From Treponema primitia ZAS-1 (GTDB lineage: Bacteria; Spirochaetota; Spirochaetia; Treponematales; Breznakiellaceae): a stretch of DNA of 25,865 nt. The stretch is from NCBI RefSeq assembly GCF_000297095.1, contig NZ_AEEA01000005.1:1-25865 (forward strand), written 5' to 3'. Below, piece after piece: positions 9,201 through 14,892 of the stretch. Below the pieces are notes generated by a model. It saw nothing but the letters and a program-made list of their open reading frames with translations. It had not been told where the DNA came from and made no database searches. Position numbers and translations under genes: made by a program. Position 1 is the first letter of the stretch; every line of letters begins with the position of its first letter.

Positions 9201-11996
9201 GAGGGCTGCGGTATCGCTCCATTCTGTTCCGTTTAGAACCGGCTTATTCCAGATCCCGCTTGCCGCTTCGTAGCTGGCGGCGGTACCGTGGGCTATAAAA
9301 ATATCCGGAGCGGTTAGTTCTCCTGCCGCCGCCGGCCGTATGGCATAAAACACCGGCCCCATCCTGGTATCATCCTTCGCATTCCCCTTGACGGTGGTGT
9401 GGGTCCCCTCAATCCAGGATCCGTCCGCCGGCTGGATAAGCGGGGGCTCCGTATTCACCAGGGCCCACAGATCCGGGGGAACAAGGTCCACAACAACCCT
9501 GCGTTTCAGCGTAGTAACCCTTCCGGCAATATCCGTGGCTATAATTTCATACTCAAAGGTCCCGGATCGCAGATCGGTTCCCCCGGGGCTTTCTCTGCGG
9601 GGCAGCGTACCCGGAGCAATGGCCCAGTTTTCACGCAGCGTAGGGGTAGCGGGGGGATAAACCCTATCCAGGATTGTAATGACACCGGCCCCAAGTTCCC
9701 GCTGTTTTATTATCAGGCTTTTAAGGCCGTTTGTATCGGACACCGTGCCATGCATATCGAATGTTTTCGACACCAGCTTAGGGCTGTCTTCGGTATTACC
9801 GATCACCACTTCAGTTAGTGCCGGAGCTTCCGTGTCCAAAACAAAGTAGATCCCTTTTTCCGGTGTAACTTCCCTGCTGGTATTGGCGATCTCCGAGGGT
9901 AAATCCGCCATGACCGGGTTTACAAGCGGTTTCAGGACATTCTTTTCCGCCAGACTGTCCCGAACTTCTATCTCCACCGAGTATATCCCATCGGGAAGGT
10001 AGTTCGGAGCATCGGCCGGATCGTCCGGCAGGGTAATGCGGAACTCCACAGCCTTGCGATTAGCAACGGTAAGGTTTTCGGCCCTGCTTATGGATTTTGT
10101 CCACTTCTGAATCGGGCTGCCATAGGCATCCTGGAAAAGGGTGAATAATACTGTCGGCTGGGGATCATCCGTATCAATAAAGATCCCGTCATCATCGGTA
10201 AAGGTGCCGGACATAACCCTGTTGCTGCCCAATTGGTTAGGACTTGTGCCGAGAAGCGCCTCGCTGCGCTGGGCCTTGTCAAAGCCCGTAATCTCCACCC
10301 TGGGAATATCCGTGCGTTGATCTACCCGTAACTGTACCATCGTAAAACTGTAGTTCCCCGCCCTATCCCTGGCGATGATGTGCAGGTACTGATTATGCTC
10401 CGCATAGTAATCCGCCGCGGTAACCAACTGGGTAGTATCAATGATAACCGAAGTTGTCGATCCGGGCCTTTTGTAAACCGGCGGGCGGGGGTCGTCAAAA
10501 AACAAGGCTGCGTCATCGGCGTAGAGGTCCTGTGGATTGGCGTCTGGGTTGTAGGTGTCCAGGATACGGTACTTAATTTCCCTATTTCCGGCGGGTGTAA
10601 CCGCAATGTTGTTCGCATCATAGGAACTGATGTCCGCGGCGATAAAGCCGTTCACCGTGTATTGGACATGGCCTGTACCGGGACGATATTCGAGCACATT
10701 TGGCTGTACCCGGGTAATGTTGATCTCCGGCGGGTTCCGGTCAATATAAACGGTGTAGTTCTGCCAGGCTTCGCTGCCCTGGAGGCTGGTGGCGGTGATG
10801 GTAAAATCGTAGGCGCCATCGTCAAAGGTATAGTTGGACACCAGGGCATCATCCACAACATCCGTGTGGACATAGGGCGCCGCCGGATCTATGCGGAACG
10901 ATTCCAGGATCCGGTAAAACCGTTCGGTGTTAAGCGGGGCATTATCGCTAAAAACTTCACGGGCCAGTACGGTGGGAAAGGCCTCCCCTACTCTCTGAAC
11001 CGTAAGTTCCGCGCCGAATATCCCCAGGGAGTGGCTGAGCTCGGCGCTCATGTAAAAGGGTTCCCGCTGAAACTGATTCGTCAGGGGATCCGTGTGGTTC
11101 GCTTCCAGGGGCTTAAACGTAATGACCGGAAGTTCCCGGACGGCGACAATTTCCAGTTCGAAATAATCAAGCTCCGGACCAGAGGCAGGATAGCCTTCCA
11201 CCGCAAGCGGAGGATAGTAGACTACTTCGCCGCCCATATCCAAAACCTTGTAGCGGAAGCGGTACATACCCGGGCGCAGGGGTTTGCGATCCCCGCTCCC
11301 ATGATCCACCGCATCGTAGCGGAATTCCATGGCGGTTTTGCCCACCACTGCCGCATTCCATACGGTCGGATCCGGCCTGTCCATGTCCTCCCAGGCAGTA
11401 TCAAGCGCCGGATCCGGAGCAATACCATCGGCGGGCCAAAACTGTATCTTCGGGTACCCCGGGGCAATACCCCAAAGGTCCGTGGCGATACCGATCATCA
11501 CGCCCCCCACAACCAGCTCCCGATTTTTCCCCGGATCCGGTTTGGAGGGAACCTGTACATTGATTGAGGGGAATCCGTTCTTAATCGTATAGACCATCTC
11601 TTCGGATATGGTATCTTTCCCGCTCTTGTCAGACGCCCTGGCCCGAAGCCGAATCTGGCCGTCCTCATAATCCTTAGTATTCCTATAGACATTCCATAAT
11701 AAAGTATCCGGGTCAAGGTCCGCCGTGATCCATTCCCAATTCGATTTAGGGATCTCGGATCCATCGGGGGCGGTAACAAAGGCGAGGCAAACGTGGACCA
11801 CCCCAATATCATCCTCGGCTTTTATCTGAAAGAGCTGATTATCACCCTTAATAAATTGCCCCGGAACCGGGCTTTCTATGGATATCGTCGGCGGCTTTAT
11901 ATCAACCCTGACGCCTAAACCCGCCTGAATGGGATTTTCACAGGATAGGAGAGCTAAAAGTGTAACAAGGTATGCAAGCGAACGCCTCTTAGCCAT
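231..11996 (-). CDS. Giant multi-Ig-domain surface lipoprotein (about 3,921 aa) with IPT/TIG and propeller-like C-terminus
   Basis: A single uninterrupted leftward frame. I prefer the ATG at 11996: a GAGGT lies 7 nt upstream and the protein then begins MAKRRS, with a basic n-region, a hydrophobic core and lipobox ALLSC (Cys19). The ATG seven codons earlier (12017) abuts its own GGAGGA with no spacer. After Cys19 come about 23 Ig-like beta-sandwich units of 90-170 residues. Each opens with a variant of VDTTxPxI and has a central G-x-x-x-D-x-(N/D)-G-(V/L) turn, as in bacterial Ig-like repeats. Residues about 3198-3285 form an IPT/TIG-like domain (YPVQEGEQITLYGFNFGTA). Residues 3300-3921 hold repeated (D)GGIHLAYYSSDG-type strands, like sialidase/BNR propeller blades. 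Inferred role: a lipid-anchored, extended surface adhesin or scaffold. Divergent from the CNNM gene. Ligand and surface exposure are not determinable here. Confidence 0.9.
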   Translation of the reverse strand: MAKRRSLAYLVTLLALLSCENPIQAGLGVRVDIKPPTISIESPVPGQFIKGDNQLFQIKAEDDIGVVHVCLAFVTAPDGSEIPKSNWEWITADLDPDTLLWNVYRNTKDYEDGQIRLRARASDKSGKDTISEEMVYTIKNGFPSINVQVPSKPDPGKNRELVVGGVMIGIATDLWGIAPGYPKIQFWPADGIAPDPALDTAWEDMDRPDPTVWNAAVVGKTAMEFRYDAVDHGSGDRKPLRPGMYRFRYKVLDMGGEVVYYPPLAVEGYPASGPELDYFELEIVAVRELPVITFKPLEANHTDPLTNQFQREPFYMSAELSHSLGIFGAELTVQRVGEAFPTVLAREVFSDNAPLNTERFYRILESFRIDPAAPYVHTDVVDDALVSNYTFDDGAYDFTITATSLQGSEAWQNYTVYIDRNPPEINITRVQPNVLEYRPGTGHVQYTVNGFIAADISSYDANNIAVTPAGNREIKYRILDTYNPDANPQDLYADDAALFFDDPRPPVYKRPGSTTSVIIDTTQLVTAADYYAEHNQYLHIIARDRAGNYSFTMVQLRVDQRTDIPRVEITGFDKAQRSEALLGTSPNQLGSNRVMSGTFTDDDGIFIDTDDPQPTVLFTLFQDAYGSPIQKWTKSISRAENLTVANRKAVEFRITLPDDPADAPNYLPDGIYSVEIEVRDSLAEKNVLKPLVNPVMADLPSEIANTSREVTPEKGIYFVLDTEAPALTEVVIGNTEDSPKLVSKTFDMHGTVSDTNGLKSLIIKQRELGAGVITILDRVYPPATPTLRENWAIAPGTLPRRESPGGTDLRSGTFEYEIIATDIAGRVTTLKRRVVVDLVPPDLWALVNTEPPLIQPADGSWIEGTHTTVKGNAKDDTRMGPVFYAIRPAAAGELTAPDIFIAHGTAASYEAASGIWNKPVLNGTEWSDTAALPAEGRYWIYVIAFDAAGNRTTNYPSVPMFGVDQGKPDLDPVKPLAGNIDVTGQHINTKFNLTGTVVDANGLVFMGLEEQLKDELGVTHAATIVTLTHAANYPDTISTEGDVSWDFYVPNLPWNDLTENSDPPDGTYTYILTIGDNTGKDNRISTKTFTVIYDTTGPVVSVTDPAPGFSLSGSTLSISGTAVDALIPEGATVWYVIDGNPAIAVPGTPTNTEPPALAGWNLANGGSGWNKNTAIPTGNEGNHYVHVIAYDKLGNRSAEIQNRQFFVDTNPPRINSWAPIGIHTAAPYNFAGADYTITFNANDSNALASVRITRNGTELSGADAPGITKNSDKDWLVTLDLRGQADGNYSYDIEIKDAAGRENTLDNFPGSPADAFKNFTLIVDNNPPEATITRAPAKVDNADMADISDKRADNVNGVIRFAAGAMDTNGVEGVKWFLLSAADPAPFNPASANAAQLRALYADSRGTLFGANYEALVDTAADPAMDQQFHTLYILARDKAGNVGYNSTTPESFFVDQRTDKPVVILENLSQNGVVSTAFRLQGRVKDDDGVDTGAIRISFYDGDPTGSGTGAWTTPIPPASITGSGKEFSFTHVFPKLGTDGSDKKVSITASDDPSVKAGGSAYAAANGIITTVSETAFGIDTTKPVIALDSALTTTYKADFQIAGSLTEANLDTFRVRLDDGDFISYTADTDPAAGAAELVLTGTGTDMTWIYRVPALTDTLSQGPHSLALEAADKVGLSHTLFWTFYLDSEGPAIFFNTIDEKEYTGQTGAALDAYLASLSVIVDSVPVLRGSFVDEYSNVTTQANMGTYTFEYRFDSDAAVYAATLPGEFTKYGKNVSWALPLDGLSDGPHWVQIRAKDELDNTGISKQIGFRIDTTGPITADILPPGASAVFNGSADPAFTLSGITYDANLLSVSITLNNVTTDVTGTITAGVLDWTFPVTTAVFNALPQEANRISITAKDMAGRTNTVEYDFIKDTAAPTVAFNNLAADNSSLFQDQSNLKLLGTARDANGLAVLTGILEKWDAGLAVPAFVEIPGSGEDLLPQQEETVVNWVKDLTLLGIDPLDGRYRISINAADRAGNVLAPQIREFRIDLMNPDVSIDSDAAGSHPLKAYYNGKAGTGSGPITVSGTSFDANGVVNIRAQLTGNGAPPWAAADAVITLVSGPNYSYTWVLTIPASSGAEELRQGGYTMTVTATDDAGRTNMTYGNFTFDSEDPSAVVDLPAKPTRVTGAVTIRGSNSDNFAIERVEYKLGKNDSWHNADLDPLLIPWGGGFYSWTYAFTNSNAYADTSFATEVQYNATTGTITEMPGTGVWRLPFNVKVIDKAGNEKETDDYFILVNPFMDVPQVTISSPATGSVLGGRVFVSGIATDNVSVHHVEYRVKPNPTGLADEWNGIVWNTASITGGAGTTVSWEFDINSDGSLNPLEGQGQRPVLIQVRAVDSETLGGVPHLEGDPAAIRVLLDSGVPRIGGELITNNSIGKAYFEGIQVSKTFIFEAEIQDDSGISSIQYWKDGTPSAVNVIGLPNIPGEFELILPAIKSAGSFIPGKKYMIRNPGSTDWTAIGANTNTAGASFIAAGPGTGTGTAYEAADTFDAFNALISQDFIYKLRLTIATDTAASYQNKTGYYAINLVAYDNSMPQFRTEKSYNIQIDNFYPFGTYTAPNSAAGWYYLRGSARDFDANSGPVQGLDKVVVYLSRNGVKIPLDELGASHAYAGTIQAVKNTVNPALTTLMDFPADIYSGITIDTDEQGIGADVDLDGYEEAWYDDGPDRIWSARFNTLLLKDGPVTVHYVIFDRAGNAAYYEQPLFIKNHAPSISSVTLGTDIFGNKTIGGIRTYTTGYFTTPAYIVRNRRLSFDIAKIDGNGAAHFRISHVTPEEVTAPAIVAGEVYTITTPGSTDWIRLGAVSNDVNTTFVAALSSGSGDGKAYKYNHTGGPGVTNEGDFLPNETTGQVSYTDFTGIPDTPNAYFLIKVWDSTVAPGTSLDPGTESRQLSDMVVVRVKIENNDTTLPASRLYDMSPHAINKSKNGITTTLDNAGPDSVGADILNPLSLKYGGLYRDGNDAISGHVEPRGLMGSENSFFLEEGISMTFASDILSGKVILRGYAADNQRLSGIRLQIGSAAAFNIVRVAPTPALITEGHFRALEAVSTGDIHAYVYDDLSLDGHRAEWAYVWDTQTLPAGLIVGSVTVKAIADDAHIDDAGYATADYTLTPNRSGDTAQSAANNVNYNTIGMELAPYIREVENSLSSYYRRDPSVFSRTAQGRYPVQEGEQITLYGFNFGTAAPGVTIDGTAANGMTAPVQGSGTRSIYQSFRVRVDNNGTTADNNSITSGNLQVNVKGFGAINNLNNNNASWTQFPNGINNNILKDDAILDVWHFTSVYKSTSEVRYPTMKVGPAGEIGFSFANDYLWFNMPGYEYNALKSAANFMSQTAYEMGWGGYTHNTFAFDARGNTYGAAENIDESSGGYPPNSAHFSFYNRRRGSPASSANTQNNYDGNIVNVTRLETTTIPTGSGTYTMDINRIQNPAMVTSMPNPNADPNDSNNRTSVYLAYYDNITKQIRFRAGTVGANRSPITGAEFAPTGGGNLFTLNGHGLANGTQVYVRKNGGGINRTVPYYAIVRNASTFQLAASPGGPAVNFGNNYWGIAVVGGGLIDISGNVGTRTSVDSDMAHYQVVATTGAFLPGSKVTAAVGNAGNRVVAYSASPTNYRPSPHVAIGVVKAGSNDVALLAWYDSAGRNLVFSYNTNPAGSSASQWQANARPIDEGGGTDVSMAVDSDGGIHLAYYSSDGADLKYAYIPAYNMAAAAQTVAVDSYLSVGTRTTIAVGKDTAGNQVPYISYYTSAGTGTTMSARYAYRTDFTTGTGLIPSGTDAEDMFTGKWEISAVPTANVPSDYKISVGVYTDINGNLRPIPNAASAGVSADAGTSGTKATRTNLGVSSLNNSTSVYGLGNGNLNAVVGYTTDAGLEMAQKK
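1233..1399 (-). other. 'GHGLANGT' module in the propeller-like region of the giant lipoprotein
   Basis: Encodes about 55 residues with key strings NLFTLNGHGLANGTQVYV, VPYYAIVRNASTFQLAASP and GGPAVNFG. The pattern (x-F-x-L-x-GHGLANGT-x-V, then YY-x-V-x-N-A-x-T-FQLA-x-(S/T)PGG-x-A-x-x-F) is another element I associate with phage tail/baseplate and large bacterial surface proteins. It interrupts the series of propeller-like strands near residues 3533-3588. Confidence 0.5.
3363..3503 (-). other. Phage-structural-type module, copy B, in the giant lipoprotein
   Basis: Encodes about 47 residues with key strings VAGEVYTI, TTPGSTDWIRLGA, TFVAA and GSGDGKAYKY. It aligns with copy A over PGSTDW, the (I/L)GA, the F-x-AA and the Gly-rich AY end, but has drifted elsewhere. 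It lies around residues 2832-2878, in a different Ig-like unit from copy A. Confidence 0.5.
4394..4524 (-). other. Phage-structural-type module, copy A, inside an Ig-like domain of the giant lipoprotein
   Basis: Encodes about 43 residues with key strings PGKKYMI, PGSTDWTAIGANTNTAG, FIAAG and GTGTGTAYE. The pattern (G-x-x-Y-x-I, G-x-TDW/F-T-x-IGA, NT-x-G-x-x-F-x-A, GSGTGTA) is one I know as a recurrent short element of tailed-phage and other structural proteins. It sits between two beta-strands of an Ig-like unit near residue 2505, so it reads as an insertion rather than a repeat of the Ig unit itself. Confidence 0.55.
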
Positions 11997-12049
11997 TAGA
12001 TCTACCTCACGCTCCATTCCTCCTTTTTTCTTTTTGACTATTCATGACT

Positions 12050-12078
12050 AGTTTAATAACCTTTTATTTCGGATGCAA
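12050..12078 (-). promoter_or_regulatory. Candidate promoter of the giant lipoprotein gene
   Basis: On the minus strand TTGCAT (12073-12078) and TAAACT (12050-12055) are separated by exactly 17 nt. This puts the start of transcription near 12043, about 47 nt before the preferred ATG. Match to consensus is 3/6 and 4/6, so this is a modest candidate. It would lie within about 45 nt of the divergent CNNM promoter. Confidence 0.3.
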
Positions 12079-12093
12079 CTCTTTTCAAAAAAA

Positions 12094-12102
12094 TGCTATA
12101 CT
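12094..12102 (+). promoter_or_regulatory. Extended -10 promoter TGCTATACT for the CNNM-type gene
   Basis: TGCTATACT is a full extended -10 (TGn plus TATACT, 5/6 to TATAAT). No good -35 lies 17 nt upstream, as is usual for extended -10 promoters. The expected start site, 6-8 nt past the hexamer, coincides with the ATG at 12109. The same TGnTATACT string precedes the genes at 14098 and 19305. Confidence 0.5.
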
Positions 12103-12108
12103 TTCTTT

Positions 12109-13344
12109 ATGGACCCTGACAGTATTGGCATTATTCTGGCCTTGGGGGGGCTGATCCTCTGTTCGGCCTTTTTTTCCGCCTCCGAGACCGCCTTTTCCTC
12201 CGTGAACCGTATCAAGCTGAAAAACTTGGCCAATAGCGGGAATAAACGGGCTGCCCTGGCCCTAAAACTGGTGGAGAATTATGATAAACTCCTCTCTACG
12301 GTCTTAATTGGGAACAATATTGTTAACATTACCGCCTCCGCCCTGGGTACGGTCCTCTTTGTAAGTATCTTTGGCAGCATCGGAGTAAGCGTATCCACCC
12401 TGGTAATCACCATTATGGTGCTTCTGTTTGGCGAAATCTCCCCAAAAACCATGGCAAAGGAGGCGCCCGAGGGTTTTGCCATGGTTTCCGCCCCTATTCT
12501 CCGTGTTTTTATCTATATATTTTTACCCCTGAACCGTCTTTTCACCCTTTGGAAGGGTTTCATCGTCAAACTATTCCGGGTTAATACGGATCGTTCGGTT
12601 ACCGAGGCGGAATTGCTTACCTTTGTGGAGGAAGTCCGGGCGGAGGGGGGCATCAACGCCCAGGAAGAGGCCATGATCCGCCGGACCATCGAATTTGATG
12701 ACCTCACCGCCGCGGAGATTGTAACCCCCCGGGTTGACGTGGCGGCGGTCGAAATAACCGAAACCCCGGAGCAGATTGAAAAGAAGTTTTACGAAACCGG
12801 CTTTTCCCGTCTGCCGGTATACAAGGAGACCCTGGACAACATCATCGGGGTCATATTGCAAAAAGACTTCCATTACAGCGTCTTAAAGCAGGGAAAACCC
12901 CTGGCCGGGGTGATAAAACCCATAGTTTTTGTTACCAAGTCCATCAAAATATCCCGTCTCCTCAAGACGCTCCAGAAAAAACAGTCCCACATGGCGGTTT
13001 TAGTGGACGAGTACGGTGGAACCGTGGGAATTGTGACGATTGAGGACATTTTAGAGGAGCTGGTAGGGGAAATTTGGGATGAACACGACCATGTGGTGCA
13101 GGCAATCACCGATTTAGGCAATGGCGCCTACCGCATTTTAGGAAACACCGCCCTAAAAGACGTCTTCGACCTCTATTCTATTGAAAACGACGATAAAACC
13201 AACGCCACCACCCTGGGCAGCTGGGCCATCGAAACCCTGGGCGGCGTGCCCCGGGAAGGGGACAGCTTCACCTTCCGGAACCTCACTATCCGCATCACCA
13301 AGGCGCTCCGGCACCGGGTGCTGGAGTTGGTTATACAGGGGTAG
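12109..13344 (+). CDS. CNNM/CorC-HlyC family membrane protein (DUF21 - CBS pair - CorC_HlyC)
   Basis: 411 residues starting at MDPDSIG. Residues 1-150 are the membrane (CNNM/DUF21) domain, with helices near 5-25, 65-85, 90-112 and 125-145 and the family motifs SAFFSASETAFSS and FGEISPKTMAKE. A linker helix (TEAELLTFVEEVRAEGG) leads to a CBS pair at about 195-320, with LVDEYGGTVGIVTIEDILE in the second CBS and then the typical LVGEIWDEHD. The C-terminal CorC_HlyC domain covers about 330-408. Length and order are those of full-length family members, linked to Mg2+/Co2+ efflux or homeostasis; the 'hemolysin' label is historical. I chose this ATG over the in-frame ATG at 12073 because the latter adds 12 residues (MQLFSKKCYTFF) not typical of the family and would lie upstream of the -10 at 12094-12102. 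There is no Shine-Dalgarno before 12109. Confidence 0.9.
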   Translation: MDPDSIGIILALGGLILCSAFFSASETAFSSVNRIKLKNLANSGNKRAALALKLVENYDKLLSTVLIGNNIVNITASALGTVLFVSIFGSIGVSVSTLVITIMVLLFGEISPKTMAKEAPEGFAMVSAPILRVFIYIFLPLNRLFTLWKGFIVKLFRVNTDRSVTEAELLTFVEEVRAEGGINAQEEAMIRRTIEFDDLTAAEIVTPRVDVAAVEITETPEQIEKKFYETGFSRLPVYKETLDNIIGVILQKDFHYSVLKQGKPLAGVIKPIVFVTKSIKISRLLKTLQKKQSHMAVLVDEYGGTVGIVTIEDILEELVGEIWDEHDHVVQAITDLGNGAYRILGNTALKDVFDLYSIENDDKTNATTLGSWAIETLGGVPREGDSFTFRNLTIRITKALRHRVLELVIQG

Positions 13345-13419
13345 TGGCGGATAGCTATTCACTGCCGGAACAGTAATTCCGATTTGGGGGAAGAAAGATC
13401 ATGCCATTTCCCACAGTAA

Positions 13420-13821
13420 CTAACTAACGTGAAGATATTCTTTCAAACCTTCCTGCAGAATTTGCGAAAACGGCGCATTTGCCTTCTCCGCCCTATCGTT
13501 GAGCCATGAAGGGATCGAAAGGGTTTTCTTTACCGCCCTGGTTTCGGTCTGGCGCCGATACTCATCGGTATCCGCCGCAACCAGGCTAACAAAGCTGTTT
13601 GTCCCTTTGCACTGCTTGGCGATTATTTTCTGGCCGGAAACTGCCGGTATTGGTTCTTTTTTATTTTCAGCATCCCAAAGCCACATTTCAATCGCATCCT
13701 GTGCCATATAAATAGCATCGGCAACGCTGCTTCCGAAGGTATACAATCCCGGTAAATCAGGAACCCTCACCAAAACTTTCCCATCTTCCTCGGTAAAAAC
13801 AGCTGGATAAACATATTTCAT
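13420..13821 (-). CDS. HicB-like antitoxin, orphan (no HicA seen)
   Basis: 133 residues beginning MKYVYPAVFTEEDG. Residues 1-60 match the HicB partial RNase-H-like fold: VRVPDLPGLYTFGSS, then DAIYMAQDAIEMWLWD. The C-terminus, KKTLSIPSWLNDRAEKAN and FSQILQEGLKEYL, is the ribbon-helix-helix-like DNA-binding tail of longer HicB proteins. Known role: neutralises HicA, an mRNA-cleaving toxin, and represses its own promoter. AGGAGG lies 5 nt before the chosen ATG; a second ATG directly upstream (13824) is only 2 nt from it. HicA normally sits next to hicB, but no HicA-like frame exists in the 75 nt downstream or 273 nt upstream. It may therefore be a solitary regulator, a relic, or acting on a distant toxin. 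Confidence 0.85.
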   Translation of the reverse strand: MKYVYPAVFTEEDGKVLVRVPDLPGLYTFGSSVADAIYMAQDAIEMWLWDAENKKEPIPAVSGQKIIAKQCKGTNSFVSLVAADTDEYRRQTETRAVKKTLSIPSWLNDRAEKANAPFSQILQEGLKEYLHVS

Positions 13822-13879
13822 CATTTCCTCCTATAGGTCATTTAAGCCCGGTATCTTTTTTTATAGACTCTAAAGTTCC

Positions 13880-13908
13880 GGTATATACGTATTATTACGT
13901 ATTATCAA
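13880..13908 (-). promoter_or_regulatory. Predicted hicB promoter
   Basis: On the minus strand TTGATA (13903-13908, 5/6) and TATACC (13880-13885, 4/6) are separated by exactly 17 nt. Transcription would start near 13873, about 50 nt before the hicB ATG. The spacer is filled by the tandem repeat listed separately. Confidence 0.5.
13886..13905. repeat. Tandem 10-bp repeat (TACGTATTAT x2), candidate operator
   Basis: Two perfect copies of TACGTATTAT lie head to tail, one helical turn apart, between the predicted -35 and -10 of hicB. HicB proteins autoregulate, so a repeated site here is a natural operator candidate. This is inference; the string also contains the palindrome TACGTA twice. Confidence 0.5.
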
Positions 13909-14070
13909 GAGCTTTTTAGAAAGACTACCCGATTAGCAAAAACACCAAATAAGCCTTGAGGGAAATGGCAAGGTCGTATCCTTCACGATATTTGATCATC
14001 CGGGGGTTTCTGCACTTGAAAGGCCTATATCGCGTGTCGCCGTGATTGCGACAAAAGATCAATAAAACAG

Positions 14071-14079
14071 TGTTATACT
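14071..14079 (+). promoter_or_regulatory. Extended -10 promoter TGTTATACT for the AT-rich gene cluster
   Basis: TGTTATACT ends 18 nt before the ATG of the 58-residue ORF, placing the start site near 14086. A TTGCGA at 14046-14051 is 22 nt away, too far for a standard -35. The gap then contains a good ribosome-binding site (AGGGAGA). Confidence 0.5.
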
Positions 14080-14097
14080 AATTATCAGGGAGAATAT

Positions 14098-14274
14098 ATG
14101 ACCCAAGAAAATGAACGTTACATGAATGAATTGGCAGCTAAAATAAGCCTTAAACAAACAGAAATCCTGATGGAAAAATCTTCGCAAGCTAAGTCAGATG
14201 AAAATACCGAAACAGAGATTAAGGCCGAATTTGAACCATTTAGCCCAATACACAATACCTTACTAAAAAAGTAA
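14098..14274 (+). CDS. Small hypothetical protein, 58 aa, first gene of the AT-rich cluster
   Basis: ATG preceded by AGGGAGA with about 5 nt spacing and an extended -10 promoter, ending at TAA 14272-14274. The protein (MTQENERYMNELAAKISL... ending HNTLLKK) is hydrophilic, rich in Glu, Lys, Ser and Thr, with no signal peptide, membrane segment or cysteine. The first 30 residues could form an amphipathic helix and the rest looks disordered. The promoter and ribosome-binding site argue that it is real. It may be a small regulator or accessory to the HTH gene 55 nt downstream. I do not recognise a family. Confidence 0.55.
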   Translation: MTQENERYMNELAAKISLKQTEILMEKSSQAKSDENTETEIKAEFEPFSPIHNTLLKK

Positions 14275-14319
14275 TGTCGCCACGAAAGGGACAAATACTC
14301 CCAAAACACCCACTACCAT

Positions 14320-14324
14320 GGAGG
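14320..14324 (+). promoter_or_regulatory. Ribosome-binding site GGAGG that decides the start of the HTH gene
   Basis: GGAGG ends 5 nt before the ATG at 14330 and overlaps the in-frame ATG at 14318. The sequence has no Shine-Dalgarno upstream of 14318, so the downstream ATG is the likely start. Confidence 0.6.
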
Positions 14325-14329
14325 AACGG

Positions 14330-14857
14330 ATGATCAATGATGCAATGGTCGAAGGACTAAAAGCGTATATCAAGGAGCATTATGTATTACGGGGTGATTA
14401 TCCTCTTGCAAATGACTTCAAGCCTTACCCTATCGATACCCATAAGCAGGGAATAATGCCGTCCCTGGATAAGCTGTCAGGTGAAATGGGTGGTTATATT
14501 AAAAAAAGAAGAAGCCTCCAAACTTTTGCGGTTTTGCTGGACAAGCTGCGGGAAGAAAAAGGGCTTACCCCGGCTCAACTGTATGAAGGAGCATGGGTGG
14601 ACCGAAGGCTCTATTCAAAAATCATGGGGAACCGGTATTATCATCCGGTTAAAAATACCGTCATTGCCCTTGGCTTATCACTAAAACTTTCCATGCCCGA
14701 AATGGAGGATTTACTTGGCAGCGCGGGATTTGTCCTCAATAACAGTTCGATTTCTGATTTGGCCATCATGTTCTGCCTTGACAACCAAATATTTGATATT
14801 TATGATGTTAATGTCCTGTTATTGGAAGCTGACCAGAAGGTGCTTTGCAGGGAATAA
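14330..14857 (+). CDS. HTH-like (XRE-type fold) regulator of the family found with macro-domain proteins
   Basis: 175 residues starting MINDAMVEGLK. Residues 1-60 are a basic linker; 62-133 form a helical domain (FAVLLDKLREEKGLTPAQLY, then WVDRRLYSKIMGNRYYHPVK, NTVIALGLSLKLSMPEMEDL). It follows a pattern I know from a family of XRE-like helical domains: (V/A)DR(K/R)L(F/Y)SKI-x-x-N-x-x-Y-x-P-x-K-x-T-x-IAL, then 'LLxxAGFxLxxSSxxDLxIxFCLxNxIFDIYDVNxLL' (134-165 here). That domain often occurs alone or at the end of ADP-ribose-binding macro-domain proteins. The membrane-protein gene follows 35 nt downstream. Plausible role: transcriptional or RNA-level regulator of this cluster. DNA binding is inferred from the fold only. 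Confidence 0.7.
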   Translation: MINDAMVEGLKAYIKEHYVLRGDYPLANDFKPYPIDTHKQGIMPSLDKLSGEMGGYIKKRRSLQTFAVLLDKLREEKGLTPAQLYEGAWVDRRLYSKIMGNRYYHPVKNTVIALGLSLKLSMPEMEDLLGSAGFVLNNSSISDLAIMFCLDNQIFDIYDVNVLLLEADQKVLCRE

Positions 14858-14892
14858 ACAAATGCAGACAAATTTTTTTAAAGGAGATGGTT

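Noticed and set aside
8328..9236. A 302-codon rightward ORF
   Set aside because: Same shadow effect; composition is not protein-like and it has no start signals.
10380..11567. A 395-codon rightward ORF
   Set aside because: Also antisense to the giant gene; its length follows from the GC-rich codon use of the real frame.
13366..13381. Hairpin CGGAA/TTCCG after the CNNM gene as a terminator
   Set aside because: Five base pairs, followed by a G-rich and not a T-rich stretch.
13825..14097. Search for a HicA toxin gene next to HicB
   Set aside because: Only short frames exist: a 24-codon leftward one beginning MIKYREGYD and a 26-codon rightward one at 13965. Neither resembles HicA.
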